Program-made: the position numbers and the translations under genes | The notes under the pieces: model-generated | The model's database searches: none | What the model was told of the DNA's origin: nothing | Seen by the model: the letters and a program-made list of their open reading frames with translations, nothing else | Part shown: positions 34,482 to 49,806 of the stretch, piece after piece | How positions within the stretch are numbered: position 1 is the stretch's first letter | Layout: every line of letters begins with the position of its first letter | DNA from: Pleurotus djamor | Taxonomy: Eukaryota; Basidiomycota; Agaricomycetes; Agaricales; Pleurotaceae | DNA length: 64,000 nucleotides | NCBI GenBank assembly: GCA_029747585.1 | Contig: JAPEVF010000232.1 | Span: forward strand, 1 to 64,000 | Reading direction: 5' to 3'

Positions 34482-35941
34482 ATGTCTGGCCCTTCGCGGA
34501 CAAACGAGAGTCGACGCAACGAGCGGCCTGTTCTGCCGCCGATTCGAGATCTCTTTGGAGGTGCGCGTCCAAGCCGACTTACACCCTACTAATCGTTGAT
34601 CATGTCGTCGCAGAGGAACTCTCGGTGCCGTCACGAGGCTCTTCGCAAGAACCTCCTTATCTGACCCTGGCTCAGTTAAGCGTTCGCGATGATGATGATA
34701 GACCGCATCGTCGGTCGTCACTTATCGGACCAGGTTATCATGTAAAATTTTACGATGCTGTCACCATTATCCGACATTGACACCTCTCTCTCTTAGCCAT
34801 CGTCAGCACAAGTACACCCACAGCAGCGTTCTCATGATCATTCACTCGTTCAGACTCACCAACATCATCAGCACACTTCTAGGGATCCGCGTCACGTCCA
34901 GCCGGAAGCCTTGCCTCCCCGTTCCTACAGGGCTCATCCGTCTCAACCGACTTATGAGCCTCGTCCTACTCACCCCGAGCAACAAAGGGTTGAGTATCGT
35001 GGTCTTCCAGGGTACTCTTACGATGCCCAGATCCCTCATAGGTCGTCAACATCAGGCCATTATGCGACGCATACTAGTTCATCCATGCGCGGGACAGAAG
35101 CAACCCACCACGAAGCCCACCCCTCTTGGGGCGTGCCCACTTACAGGGCTGGGACGCCACAACCTCACCATCCATCCCCTGGGCATCAAATCCCACGCCC
35201 AAGGACGACGGTGCAAACCAATATCGTCCGCCATCACTTGCACGATGACGACGACCGTACTCCAACCGGTCGACATGGCGCTGGGACATCGGCGGCCTAC
35301 GGTCAGGAGTACTCTCATCAACCATCGACGGAAGAGGACGGCCACGAAGGTGGTTCCGCCTCCAAGTATGAATGTTCGTATTGTGGAAAGGGCTTCAACA
35401 GGGTGTGTTACGAAGGGTCCACTATTTGACGCAATTTATGTACTCACATCCTCCGTTATTCCCATGTCTAGCCTTCTAGCCTCAAGGTATGCATCCAAGA
35501 ATGTTCTCTCGTCAAAGTCCTCTCAATTAAATCATGCAGATCCATCTGAACAGCCACACTGGAGAAAAACGTAAGCGTGCGTTCATGTCGCTTGGCGATC
35601 GTGCTCAAACACTCTCGGTAGCATTCACATGTCCTGTTGAGGGCTGCGGACGAAGCTTCAGCGTATTGAGCAATATGCGGCGTCATACTCGGGTTCACTC
35701 TCAGAGTACGCTAAGCGAGGGAGACACCGAGTCTATTGGATTGCACCCAAATCCTGCGGCTGCTCTATCGGCTCATTACACCGAGACACCTACGTCCTAT
35801 GACTCTCACCAGCACCACCGCCGTGCAAGTAGTGTATCTTCTAGTGCCAGCTCTCGTCGCAGCCGTAGCCCCACACCCAACGATGCCAAGGCTGAAAAGG
35901 CCCGTCCAGAGAAACGCAGCCGGCACCAATATCCAAAGTAG
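34482..35941 (+). CDS. C2H2 zinc-finger transcription factor
   Basis: Six exons: 34482-34560, 34614-34741, 34797-35402, 35472-35486 (15 nt), 35540-35570 and 35622-35941 (392 residues); all phases agree. The N-terminus (RPVLPPIRDLFGE) is followed by about 200 His/Pro/Tyr-rich disordered residues. Two classical fingers come next: C262, C265, H278, H282, then the linker HTGEKPF, then C290, C295, H308, H312. The finger region is cut by three introns, with a 15-nt exon coding PSSLK at the centre of the first finger's helix. The tail is Ser/Arg-rich (SSSASSRRSRSPTP). The PPIRDLF opening and two C-terminal-half fingers resemble Agaricomycete C2H2 regulators of development, but no orthologue can be named. 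It is a nuclear DNA-binding protein by inference. Confidence 0.85.
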
Positions 35942-36310
35942 TCCATGACAACACATGTACATATGCATAGCCAACCATCCTCGCCGAAAGCTCTAAGTGC
36001 CAAGGATTTGCCTCATCCCATTTATCACTAACTTATTAACATTGCGCATCTATTTATAGTTCGTATGTTTGTGTTCTTTGCGAACTTATTTATTCTCTTC
36101 GTATTTATTATCGTTCTCCGTGGACTTCGTAGCATCATTAGACAGTGTGTTGAATATGAGGTACAAGAGTGTACAAAGCATGGGTATGATACAGATCTCA
36201 TTACAGATTGACTACGCGCTTCAGATCTCAATTACAAAACCAGCAGGGTATCATGAGGCCTTGGAAGCCTGTTGTGATCGACCGACCACAAGCGATCGTT
36301 ATGCCACGTT
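35942..36310. other. Convergent 3' flanks
   Basis: AT-rich, with several stops in every frame between the C2H2 gene and the kinase gene. No feature recognised. Confidence 0.4.
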
Positions 36311-39886
<3,576 letters not shown>

Positions 39887-40951
39887 AATCCCGCACCTTC
39901 AATCTCGACGCGTCGCACGAAGTCGCCCGTGTCTTGCTCGCGTCCATGTCGCTGCCCGTGCTACTCCTTCCCAGAAAATGCCGAAACTTTTCCTCTTCTC
40001 TACGCATTCCTTCCTGAATACTCACCGCAAATCGGTGCCCTGGAACATACTCTCTATGTCACGCCTCATGGCTCACCTGCTTGTGGCACTCAAGTTTCAG
40101 TCGCATCAGCCATCACTGTGCCCACTGTACGTGCTTGAGAGAGACAGGACTGGTGTCTGTAATTAGAAACAGAATACGCACACCCTCCGTCGACACAAGC
40201 GAGCGGTCATTCGTGTGGTCGTCTACGCAGACTCGGCGTCGTAATGGAACTCGCGAAGTAACTCTTCCCCCATCAACCCCGCCTGGTTTGGCTCGAGGCT
40301 CACTCAGGGCCAGTGTCGCCGACTTAGCCCAACGGAAAGAGTATTTATCCACGGTACGTATATCAAAGTTTTCTTGACTCTTCACGCTCCGTGACGTGCT
40401 CTGCAGTGAGAAAATGACGAAAGATTCACAGATAAATAGATCGATTACGCGGCCAATGCCTCGGTTTAAGACACGAGGCTTTCATATACAGGTCATTAAT
40501 GAAACGTTATTAGGGCATGTTGGCGAGTTAACCCTCGCACAAATATCCTGCATTATCCTTCCCAGATCGGGTTGAAACAATATTCGCGCGAAGCTCAACT
40601 TATCCAAAAACAACAATAACAAGCTCAACGTTGTGTCCCACCCAACTCTCTCTCCTCCCGACCACGACCTCGCCCTACACAGGTTCTGCGCCGGCCTCAA
40701 CGCACCTCCCTCCCTCACAGCTTACTCGTGGGTTCTCATACTTGGACCGCAACCTCGTGGATTGGCCTCCCATTCTCTGCATGCTTTCCCCGCCGATTGA
40801 CAGTCCTTGACGAAGAACTGGCTTGCTCCTCGTGTTTGCCAATACTTAATCCCTCCTTGTTTTCAATCTCGTCGTCATAATATTTCGCTTACTTCACCTT
40901 TCCCATTCTTCATAACCTATCCAACTTTCTCTTCTCCTTCTTCTTTTAAAT
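39887..40951. other. Divergent promoter region between kinase and homeodomain genes
   Basis: No gene supported. Short plus-strand frames at 39851-40377 lack motifs and splice partners. The last 130 bp before the homeodomain start (about 40820-40950) are strongly C/T-rich, typical of a basidiomycete core promoter. Confidence 0.4.
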
Positions 40952-42242
40952 ATGACAAGCCAACGAGACGACCGGTTTTTTAGCAGTAGCATTGGGAAAC
41001 AGCGCAGGTCACCGCCTGTGGGTGATGGCGGATTTTTCCCGACGGGACAGGGTGGGCGAACAGTGCTCCCTCCTCTTTCTTCTGCTTTTCCAACACCCTC
41101 ACGTTTTTCAGGTCTGTTTCTCTAATATAGCATCTGAATGCATGGTGCTCAATGCATAGTTCATCCGTGTATAGTTCCCCAATCGTATACCAACCAGTAC
41201 GCGCAACCGCGTTCTTCTCCAGGTCGATATGACTACAGCAATCAAGTAATGTATAACCAATGGCCCACTGGCGGTAAGTCGTGTTGTGCCAGCTTTCTCT
41301 TCCATCTCTTCCATCTCTTCACCTTCAAATGTAGCCCCGCCAACATCATCCTACGGCAATTACGAGTACGATACCCGGTACACTCTCCAGTCAAGTTATT
41401 CCTCGTATCCATCCCGCACATCCCCTACCATTCCCGATCCTTCATCCGACTCTCGTCGACTGGCGCCCTTACAAACACAGGCTGGGCCTTATTCAACAGT
41501 CAACTCCAATGCCCATATTCGGTCTCCAACCGCATCATACCCACATACGTATTACTCGCAAGAACAAGGCAACTCTTATCCTTATACCAATGTGCCCACC
41601 AATCACTCCCACCACGTTACACCTCATTCCGTCTCTCAGCCTCGAATGGAACCTCGGGCGACATCTCCCTTCAATCGCGGCGCCCATCCAGACTCTTCCC
41701 AGCAAGCGTACTCAGCTCCACCGGTCTCTCCAACTACGGATGAACCGATGATCAAGAAGAAACGTAAACGAGCTGATGCTGCCCAGCTCAAGGTTCTCAA
41801 CGACGTCTATAGCCGCACCGCGTTCCCTTCAACCGAAGAACGGCTGTCGCTGGCCAAACAACTTGACATGTCTCCTCGGAGCGTTCAGATTTGGTAAGGC
41901 TTGTTCTGTCTGCAATATCCGTGTTCCCCGTTGAGCGTGCCTTCCAGGTTCCAGAACAAAAGGCAGTCAATGAGGCAAACCAATCGTCAGTCTTCGACTC
42001 TCCACCAGTCATTTAGCATTGCCCCTGGGCAAGACGCTGTGGACGAGGTGCCCTATGGGTCCTCCATTGGGTACGGGAGTAGCAACATGTCAGTGGTCGC
42101 TGGATCGTCCTATGGCATGCCGCGCTCCTCTCCCGACTCCAATCGGGCCACCATGAACTCGACGTCGCCTTCAATTCCCCCTCGCCGACCTGGGAGTTCG
42201 GCTGGGGCGGTAGACTCCCGCAAATGGGGGTCTTACCAATGA
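40952..42242 (+). CDS. Homeodomain transcription factor
   Basis: Exons are 40952-41111, 41175-41273, 41335-41893 and 41948-42242 (370 residues), in phase. A disordered Ser/Tyr/Pro-rich N-terminus of about 220 residues precedes a homeodomain at about 226-285: a basic arm KKKRKR, helices with LKVLNDVYSRTAFPSTEERL and LAKQLDMSPRSV, and recognition helix QIWFQNKRQSMRQ with the invariant W273, F274, N276 and R278. An intron splits the codon of W273, a placement often seen in fungal homeodomain genes. It has the typical (non-TALE) spacing. The tail is Ser/Gly-rich. This resembles the non-mating-type homeodomain regulators of Agaricomycetes (for example the Hom group), but no one-to-one assignment is made and no second HD gene is nearby, so it is not a mating-type locus. 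Confidence 0.88.
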
Positions 42243-42951
42243 AATGGGGCTCATTGGTGCGATTGATCGTAACCAACTTCGAAAATCTTGGTTCTTAATC
42301 TACTTCGTTTGACTTTCCGACAGCCTCTTTAACCTTTAATATATTGCCCCTTAATGAGCAGAGTCTAATGTAATCAACGCATTCGCAGTTTTGTCAACCC
42401 CGCTTTATATTTTTACTATACCAAATCACTTATGACTTAGACGCATCTCATGTGTAACTGCTTGTTATTTTGTAGACCAATTATTCTTGAAATTATATGG
42501 ATTTGTGCGACTGGCACTCTCAGGCTGTCTTCTCCCAAAGTCTGACTCCAGTTCTCGAGATGTCGCCGAGCCGTCAGAAGTCTCTGATTGCACGTAAAAT
42601 ATAACCTCGACTTCATCTCTGTACGAAGATCAGGTTATTCACCGAGGAGTCATTAAACCGGCAAGTTAGCAAACACCGGCGGCTCGAAATTTAGCATTTG
42701 GGAAATGCATTAATATCCAACCCTTCGATAATGTTAAGATCATAATAAAGAGGAATATATAGGCTATAAATATGCGCGTGGCTNNAGAGTGACAACATTG
42801 CAAGCCCTAGCCAGCCGAGCGGCAGTTAAGATAACGTCAATGACTCCTGCCTCGCAGCGTGTATGTACGTCAATCGATATAGATTTACCATGATGGGATA
42901 AGAGAGGGATGACACCAAAGCGTAAAACCCAAGGAATGTCCGAGCCATCCA
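42243..42951. other. Convergent interval, AT-rich, no gene seen
   Basis: About 700 bp of AT-rich sequence with frequent stops in all frames between the homeodomain and LPMO genes. Two Ns at 42784-42785. Confidence 0.4.
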
Positions 42952-44361
42952 CTAATGAGAGCGAAGACCGTGCCGACCAACCCTGAGCGGCAATGCTCGT
43001 CTGACTACTCTGCGGGATGCAAGGAGGCACTGGGCGGAGGGTGTTGCTGGCTCAGAGGATGGTGGGGTAGATCCACTATTTCCAACGCTAGAGGCCGTGG
43101 GGTTATTGACTCCGGGCGCGGTTGAAGTCGAGGTTGAAGGGGCAGAGGGTCTTGCCGGTCCAGGAGCAGGGGCTGCGCTACCATCGAACGTGACTGGTGG
43201 AGGTCCTGGTACAGTAAACGAACCGAAGTCGGTGTAGATGTTGGGGAAGGTGACACCGTTGTAAAGGCCAGGAAGGGAGACAAGATCGCTATCAGAGGGT
43301 GTGCCCTGGCCCGAACCTCGCACGTTTACCTGGCTGCAGCATGTCGGTGTTAGTGACGACCAAGTTCTGGAAGGAGTAAAAACAAGCTCACGCGCAAGCC
43401 GGATAATACTGAGGTGAACCAGCGGAGTGCAATGCAATGCTATTGTTGAAATATTATTACCGATGTATTCGCTGCTAAGAAGTTGGCTCACATTTCGTGA
43501 CGCATGAGCTAGATCGATTGGTCAACGAGGCGAATAAGAACTCTGGAGAGAGCCAACTCACATACTGCCCAGGGGCTAGTTGGGCTGGAATCTTGCTCGT
43601 CCAAGACATGCCATCTATCAGCGCCAATGATTCAGTAAGTGTATTTGACTTCAACGAGGAAGCTGAAGATGTCAACTCACCGGCCATGAGTTTCGCAGAC
43701 GCCCATTGTCCGTTATCATACCCAGCAGCGTCTATCTTAAACCACCTGGCTCCCGAAACGTCAAACTGAGAGCAGTCGCTGTTGCAAGAAGCCATGTATG
43801 TTGATACAGGCCCAAGATGATCTACAAGTCATGCATTTGGTCAAGTCTTTGCATCCGCGCGATCGAAAGCCAGGGTCGTACCACCTGGCCACTGGAGCAT
43901 GGCGGATATGTCAAATGTCAGAAGGGTATGACAGGTTAGAGTTTACTTACATATCCCCACTGGAACTGGACATCCGAACCTGCGTCGACATCAGCCACTA
44001 GCTTCGTTCCGGCCTGGCCGCCTGTTCCACAGGCTATGTCAATTTGATTCGCTGGAACTAAGATACCATGCGGTGAGCGGCCTGAAGGTTAAGGAGCAAG
44101 TACTAGACATACCCGGACCATCGCTCTGGACTTTGCGGATCACTCTGTCTGGGGTAGGACTGGCGTAGCTAGTCAAAGATATTATGTTGTGTCACGATGG
44201 GAGATGGAGATAGTATCATACGGGTCTGAGAATGGTGACCATCCGGGGTACGATTGACCATTCGCCACGATGGTATGGACAAAACCATGAGCATAAACCG
44301 AAGAGAAGTGTAGTGCGAAAGCAGCGAGATAGAGGAAGAGACCTTGTCCTGATTGGTGCAT
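42952..44361 (-). CDS. AA9 lytic polysaccharide monooxygenase
   Basis: Nine exons: 44361-44222, 44168-44113, 44057-43951, 43891-43885 (7 nt), 43821-43681, 43614-43562, 43508-43492, 43439-43392 and 43333-42952 (316 residues). A 24-residue signal peptide ends in SSVYA before HGFVHTIVANGQ, so mature His1 (H25) begins the protein as the copper His-brace requires. The second brace His is H178 in IIALHSAG, and the axial Tyr is Y186 in SPQYYPACAQ. Other AA9 blocks are FQWGYWP, DHLGPVSTYMA, RWFKIDAAGYD and a C-terminal PGLYNGVTFPNIYTDF. These copper enzymes oxidatively cleave cellulose or related glycans outside the cell. After the catalytic domain comes a Ser/Thr/Pro-rich tail of about 80 residues with a basic end and no CBM1 pattern. 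The family is certain; the substrate is not. Confidence 0.92.
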
Positions 44362-44782
44362 TATAGGTTAGTATTCGATGTAGATTTGGGGGAGAGAGGG
44401 GCGATACTTATACAAGCCGGAACGAAGACATGAGGCTTCCTGGAGGTGTGTTGGGAACAATGAAGCAACGTTTGGGCAGGCTGATAGACGTTCCCAGCGT
44501 GTCCCAGCTGCGGCAGCACCCCCTATTCACTGGGATATCAGTTTCAATGAAAAGAGTGCGACTTCAGATGCATAGTTCATCGCCTTATTACTGTGTGGTC
44601 AGTTCCAACTTGGTTCCAACTAGGATTGCCAAACTAGGAAGTGTTCGGACAGGGCGCTCGCTGGAATCCGTTTGGCGCTCAGATCGACTCCGAACCGCGG
44701 CGCGCCTTCCCAGACGCTCGGGCAACTTCTGCTCTTCCATGTAACTGTAACTAAAACGTCGTCGGTCGTCTTTCTCGCCGTC
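44362..44782. other. Divergent promoter region of the LPMO and Mmc1-like genes
   Basis: 421 bp between two start codons on opposite strands. No coding potential. No clear carbon-control site cluster was identified by eye. Confidence 0.35.
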
Positions 44783-46906
44783 ATGCGTCTTCGGTCAGCT
44801 TCGGCGCGTCGGGTCTTCTCAATCTCCAAGCATCATTCTCGAGGCGCAGCAACTGCTGCCAAACACTCGCCTGGAGTTCTTTCGAGAGGCAAACTTCTCA
44901 CTCTTATACACAAGACCGAACGCTTGCTGCCTCGTATTCTTCCCTCGGAGGGGCCATGGGTATCACTACTCCAAAGCACTTACGAAGATCTGGATGCTCA
45001 GGCCACATCTCCAGCTCATGTTGTGGGTGTGTTTGTTCATTGAAGCTCGGATTTCTATATGAGGCACACGTTAATCCTCAAAGTAGTGTACGGAGTGGAT
45101 GAGTGGTCTGGTGCACAGGACCTGGTAACCGCGTTTTTGGAAGAACCTTTCGGCTCTGATGAAACCCAAACCAACCTGATACGGAACAGATGGAAAGACG
45201 GATGGAGTAGAATCACCCTGAAGTTAGTATGCAACCTTCACTGTTCTCTCATCTAAATATAACTTTGAACATGATACAGTGAAGCTCATTCGCCACGCCT
45301 GAGCCAATATACCCTCCCAGTCGAGCTGGTAGAAATTCAGGCTTCATCTAAAGCAGCCCCCAAACCTAACACCCATGATATCAGTTCCCTTTTTGTGGCA
45401 GACGTTCCCATCATCGTGTTCAATCCCCTCACAACCCCTCTCAGCACGTTGCTCGCGGACGACAGGCTACCGTGGTACAATCCACGCACCATCCTGGTGA
45501 TTTCAAACTTTTCAACGCCTCCTCCTACCAGCCTTCTCCTCAAAGACTCATCAACTCCTCAATCTCCGGTGGTTACCCCCGAGATGAAGGCATGCCTACA
45601 AGAGCTCAAGATAGTGTCAATTGATCCCCAACGCGCTATCGGTGCGCTGAACATACTGAAGGCGAATTCAACATCCGCGACATCCATACAACGATACCAG
45701 GACGATTACCTCGGCTCCGGGATTCCCTCCCTTTCACATACTTTGAGAGAATGCTTGGAGGCACAACCAACCACCGACAATTCATTTTCGGACCACCTCA
45801 ATTCGAGATCTGTTTCAAGGCTTCGGGGCGCTTTGTTAGCTTGCAAAGCGCAAATTAGGAAGCTCAAGGCTGATTTGAACACCGTGTACAGTTGCGTCAG
45901 TGATCTCGAAAAGGAAGTTGCTACCGTTCAAGAAGGTGTCGGTCTCACAATCTTTGAGATAAAATATCCAGTGGGACGACCAAAGCCTCCAAATTCGCCA
46001 ACGGATTTGGTGGAAGCCGCACTGAAGCGTTCGGAAAGAGAGATGAAGGTGGTCATGGATCGATTGAATTGGTGGAGAATGGTCTCCCATGTAGACGAAA
46101 TTGGCACTCTCGTTGGGGAAGCTGTGTCAAGGACGTGGTGTAAAGATTTGGATACCCAAGTATGTTGGAATTATACCATCCCTGTGCCTATCGCTTACAC
46201 GACTTTCATCGGAAGTTGTTGATGCACACAGGTCAACTTGCGTCGCTCCAGCAGCGATTAACTTCAACAACCCTGGGTGCTCTGTCGCGCCTTCCGTTGC
46301 CGACTTCTGTCTTGCGCAACTCTCTCTTACAGACATCTACTTCACCCTCATACCCGCTTACTCAAAAAACGCTCGTTGCTCCATTAAATCGTCGACGGGC
46401 GCAAATTGATTATCCAACGACAAGGCTCCATCTGGCAGCACAGCGAGCGACGCTGGGCATGTTTAGCAGTGTCGGTGTCGGTGCTGGTGTCTCATGGGCG
46501 GGTTGGGTAGGATGGCTCTCGGAGAGTAGCAGCTTAATTGCTTTAGATGCAACCACGGCGCTAGGTACGGGTGTCTTGACTGCGTTAGTCGGAGTCAGGT
46601 GGGCCATCGGAAGATGGGAGAAGGCGAAAAAACGATGGTGGGAAGACTGGCTGCGAGTAGGCGATGGCCTATCTAGAGACCTCAAGGTGGGTTCCTACTT
46701 TCACTCCGGTTCTCTCGCTCACCTCTCTCGCCCGTGCTCAGGCTAACCTGGCCCGAGTGATATCCAACAACGTTGTCGTTCTCCCCGAGACCGCATCGGT
46801 CCAACTACTCGAACTTGCCGAGAAGCGAAAGAATGAAATAGCTGATCTAGAGGATGAATTGGACACGCTTGGTGATGATTTTCAAAATCTCGAGGAACGG
46901 GTTTAG
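44783..46906 (+). CDS. Predicted mitochondrial membrane protein, Mmc1-like
   Basis: Exons are 44783-45026, 45084-45222, 45280-46139, 46232-46686 and 46742-46906 (620 residues). The fourth exon's start uses donor GTAAAG at 46140, chosen because it alone keeps phase. The N-terminus is a basic presequence (RLRSASARRVFSISKHHSRG), so import into mitochondria is likely. A soluble region follows with VPIIVFNPLTTPLSTLL and a probable coiled-coil (KAQIRKLKADLNTVYSCVSD). Near the C-terminus are two hydrophobic helices (SVGVGAGVSWAGWVGWL and TALGTGVLTALVGVRWAIG) separated by a short loop. They are followed by an amphipathic KAKKRWWEDW segment and a final acidic coiled coil (AEKRKNEIADLEDELDTL). The overall plan resembles fungal Mmc1 proteins; the assignment is from memory of architecture, and the molecular role is unknown. 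Confidence 0.72.
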
Positions 46907-47063
46907 ATTTTTGGCCAGTAGTCAGGGGTGATAATCAATTGAGTTTAGTCATGCACAGGATGTCAGCGCTTCAGCCGTGTTAGTGATGACGATGTGCAAC
47001 CTCTTCTAACTGCGCCCACCCCGGCTTTCTCCTCCTCCGTGTCCCTCACGCTCTTTTGTAACG

Positions 47064-48217
47064 ATGCCTTCATCAACATCTCAGAAGCCCGTGCGCCGTG
47101 CGCTGCGTAAATCGTTCAAGACGGTGATGCGCTCACATCACCTTCATATTCCGAAATATCATCTCCCAATTCGCCTACGCCCAGTTGAGTGTATCTTCAT
47201 GCTCTGGAGTATGAGCTACACTAATGAACGCTGGCGTTGCTGCATACTAGTGGTTTCTCGTATTTACGACCCTCATCATGATCGTCCTCGCTTTTCTTGG
47301 GTTCACAAACTTCTCGCATTCCCTACCTCTGAACGACAAGTTACTGCATTTCATGTGCTTTATGCTTGCGACTGCTGTGTTCTACTTCATAATAGATGTA
47401 GACGAGTGAGTCCTGTGGAAACCCTACGGCCTAAGACTGTCACTGAAGCGTTCCGTAGAGAAGCACGGAGGATATGGTTTTGGCGGCATGCGGGTTTATT
47501 GTTCACCGGATTTATATGCTTCTTTTGTGGAGGAATACTGAGCGAATTTGTACAGTCGATGCTACCGGTGAGTCGCTTGATGCCATGGTTCTCTGATGGA
47601 TCTCTCATTCCTGATGTTCGGATGGCAGTACAAAGAATTCCAATTTGGAGATGTTGTGGTGCGTGCCCAACCTTAGGCAGGCTAAGCTTTTGTTTTTGAC
47701 GGTGATCATTGGCTGTTATAGGCCAATATTCTTGGCTCGTCTGTAGGCCTGTATGTATCCTATCACCTGGAGAGATATTACCGCCATAGGCGAGAGGTAC
47801 GCCCTAACAGCTCACTTGCCGTATCCTCTTCCGTGAGCTCATGCCTTATAGATCTCTCGTCTATATCGACCGCTTGAAAGCGGTTCGGACGATGAAGAGT
47901 CTGATGCAGAGTCTCCGTCCGGGACACTGCTACTTCCTATGCACCACCGGTCCGATTCTAACAACGCCTCGATATTACCCGCGAGCAGCTCTCAGCGGAC
48001 GAAGCAATCAAAGTCTGTTAGATTCACCGATGTATGGGACGAGAGGGAAGAGTTGTTTGGTATTGGGGATAGCGATGATGAAGACGTTGGCGATGCTACG
48101 TTGGCGAAGGATGCGAATGGAAGCAAGGCTCATGGCAGTGGTATCAACGATGGGCCGGAACCAGTGACACCCACATCGCATGGACCAATACCAAAAATAT
48201 TCATCACGGATTCATGA
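47064..48217 (+). CDS. VanZ-like membrane protein
   Basis: Exons are 47064-47183, 47251-47405, 47459-47567, 47629-47658 (30 nt), 47722-47796 and 47852-48217 (284 residues), all in phase. After a basic N-terminus there are four hydrophobic helices: WFLVFTTLIMIVLAFLGF, FMCFMLATAVFYFII, AGLLFTGFICFFCGGIL and NILGSSVGLYVSYH. The loop LNDKLLHF before the second helix and the FQFGDVVANILG stretch match the VanZ-like family found in bacteria and fungi, whose biochemical activity in fungi is unknown. The C-terminal half after HLERYYRHRRE is cytosolic-looking, acidic and Ser-rich, with SVRFTDVWDE. It lies 157 bp downstream of the Mmc1-like gene on the same strand. Confidence 0.8.
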
Positions 48218-48386
48218 GGTTTCTCTCCCTCTTGACTTGCTGTGGTGCTGTACTGAATATCAATAGAGCTGGCTGTTATTGACTGTAAGAACCAAGAAGT
48301 AAGGTCGACCCCGTTCTAGTTGAGTCAGCCATATCGATCAATCTTCAAGACAGGATCGCTTAGGATGCAACNTNNCGNNCGTNGNC

Positions 48387-48438
48387 NNNNNNNNNNNNNN
48401 NNNNNNNNNNNNNNNNNNNNNNNNNNNNNNNNNNNNNN
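48387..48438. other. Assembly gap or unresolved run of N
   Basis: 52 consecutive Ns flanked by mixed N and base calls from 48372 to 48485. The true length of the missing sequence is unknown. It lies between genes and interrupts no model. Confidence 0.95.
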
Positions 48439-48753
48439 ACNNNACNNGANNANTNNANANNTNCTNNGCTTNGANGNNGNGNNNACATGCGTGCTACGAG
48501 ACANGATGATANTGAGTATGGCTGTACGTTACATTTATTGATCCGTACCGACTTGGAATGGGTGATAGTAGGCATGCTGAGTCGGGNTGTTGTCATGGCC
48601 CGGAAGCTCTGAATGTGGCGACCGCGGTGGATGTGGCTGTGTCGACGGAGGCAGAATTCATATATAAGGCAGGACCCAATTTGGACGAAGCAATCCATCT
48701 CCCATTCTTCCCCCCCTATCCTCCTCCTCCTCGTTCTCCTCCTCGTCGTAGAT

Positions 48754-49806
48754 ATGACTGAATATGACTATTCTCCGGAAGGATACAGGCGTCATATGGA
48801 AAACCAGGCGCGCATTGCTCAATGGGTCGACAACACCCAACAACAAGCCCAACCGCCACCTTCGGGGCACGATCTGACGAGAGGACTGGCTCCCAGAGCG
48901 GAGGAGGACTTGGATAACCTCCTTGGGCCTGGAGAGTCAATATCTCAGTTCAATCCTTCTCCCCCGCCACTCCCCTTCTACGGGCCTCAGCAGCAGCAGA
49001 TGTATCCAGGTCATCANTACATCCGTCCCCCACCGCAACCGCCTTATTACCAGGTCCAACCACAATATCCTCTCTACCAACCGCCGCCACCTCACCACTC
49101 TTCTCACCGCGAGCACCGTCACCACCGATCTCGCTCGCACCCACGGAAATCGTCACGCTCGCACCGCTCGTCCTCGCCCACCTACATAATATCCCCTCCT
49201 GGTCCCACACCTTATGCCTACCAGGGTGTACCAGCGGCTCCGGGCAGTATACTGGCTATGAGCCCTCCAGTCTCACCAGGCATACCAGGTGTCCCACAGC
49301 CTGCCTATGTCGTTGTGCCCCGGGGAAAGACCGTACAGATCATGGTGAGCTCCCGTTTCATCCCCAATTTTTAATCATCCTTTTTAATTTTTTATCCTTC
49401 ATCGGTGTGCGCTTGCTTTCTCCTCTTGTTTCTGCATATTCTATAGTATCCCATGCGCGTCTCTGCACCATATTATTAACTTGCCTCGTCTTGCAAGGAG
49501 AGCTAACTCACTCTTCAGTCTCCGCCAATATCCCCTCCACCACCGATGCCCTACCAAAATGGCTATCTTCAACCATTCCCACCTCCACAGCCCTATCCAC
49601 CGCAGCCATACCCCCAACAACCGATGTATGGCCCTCAATCTGCACAGCCCACACAGTCCTACTTTCCACCGCAGCCCTCGGTGCCGGGCCCACCCACATT
49701 CATTCCTGCAGCCAACGCCCAGTTCCTTAGCGCGCCAGTGTCGAGAGGGCACACATTAAAGAAAAAGAGCTATGGAGGCCCACCAGAGTGGCGACGCTCC
49801 TTCTGA
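48754..49806 (+). CDS. Pro/Gln/Tyr-rich disordered protein
   Basis: Exons are 48754-49344 and 49519-49806 (292 residues). The ATG at 48754 follows a C/T-rich run. A short ordered N-terminus (EYDYSPEGYRRHMENQARIA) precedes a Pro, Gln, Tyr and His-rich body with a basic His/Arg/Ser patch (SSHREHRHHRSRSHPRK), the segment YVVVPRGKTVQIM, and a C-terminal Pro/Gln region ending in KKKSYGGPPEWRRSF. The intron is 174 nt, about three times the usual length here, so a small exon inside it may have been missed. No family is recognised. PRGKTVQI followed by a Pro-rich tail is known to me from other Agaricomycete proteins of unknown role. One N (49018) lies in coding sequence without breaking the frame. 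Confidence 0.65.

Noticed and set aside
40952..42242. Mating-type (HD1/HD2) locus
   Set aside because: Only one homeodomain gene is present, with typical non-mating architecture, and no divergent HD partner or MIP gene is nearby.
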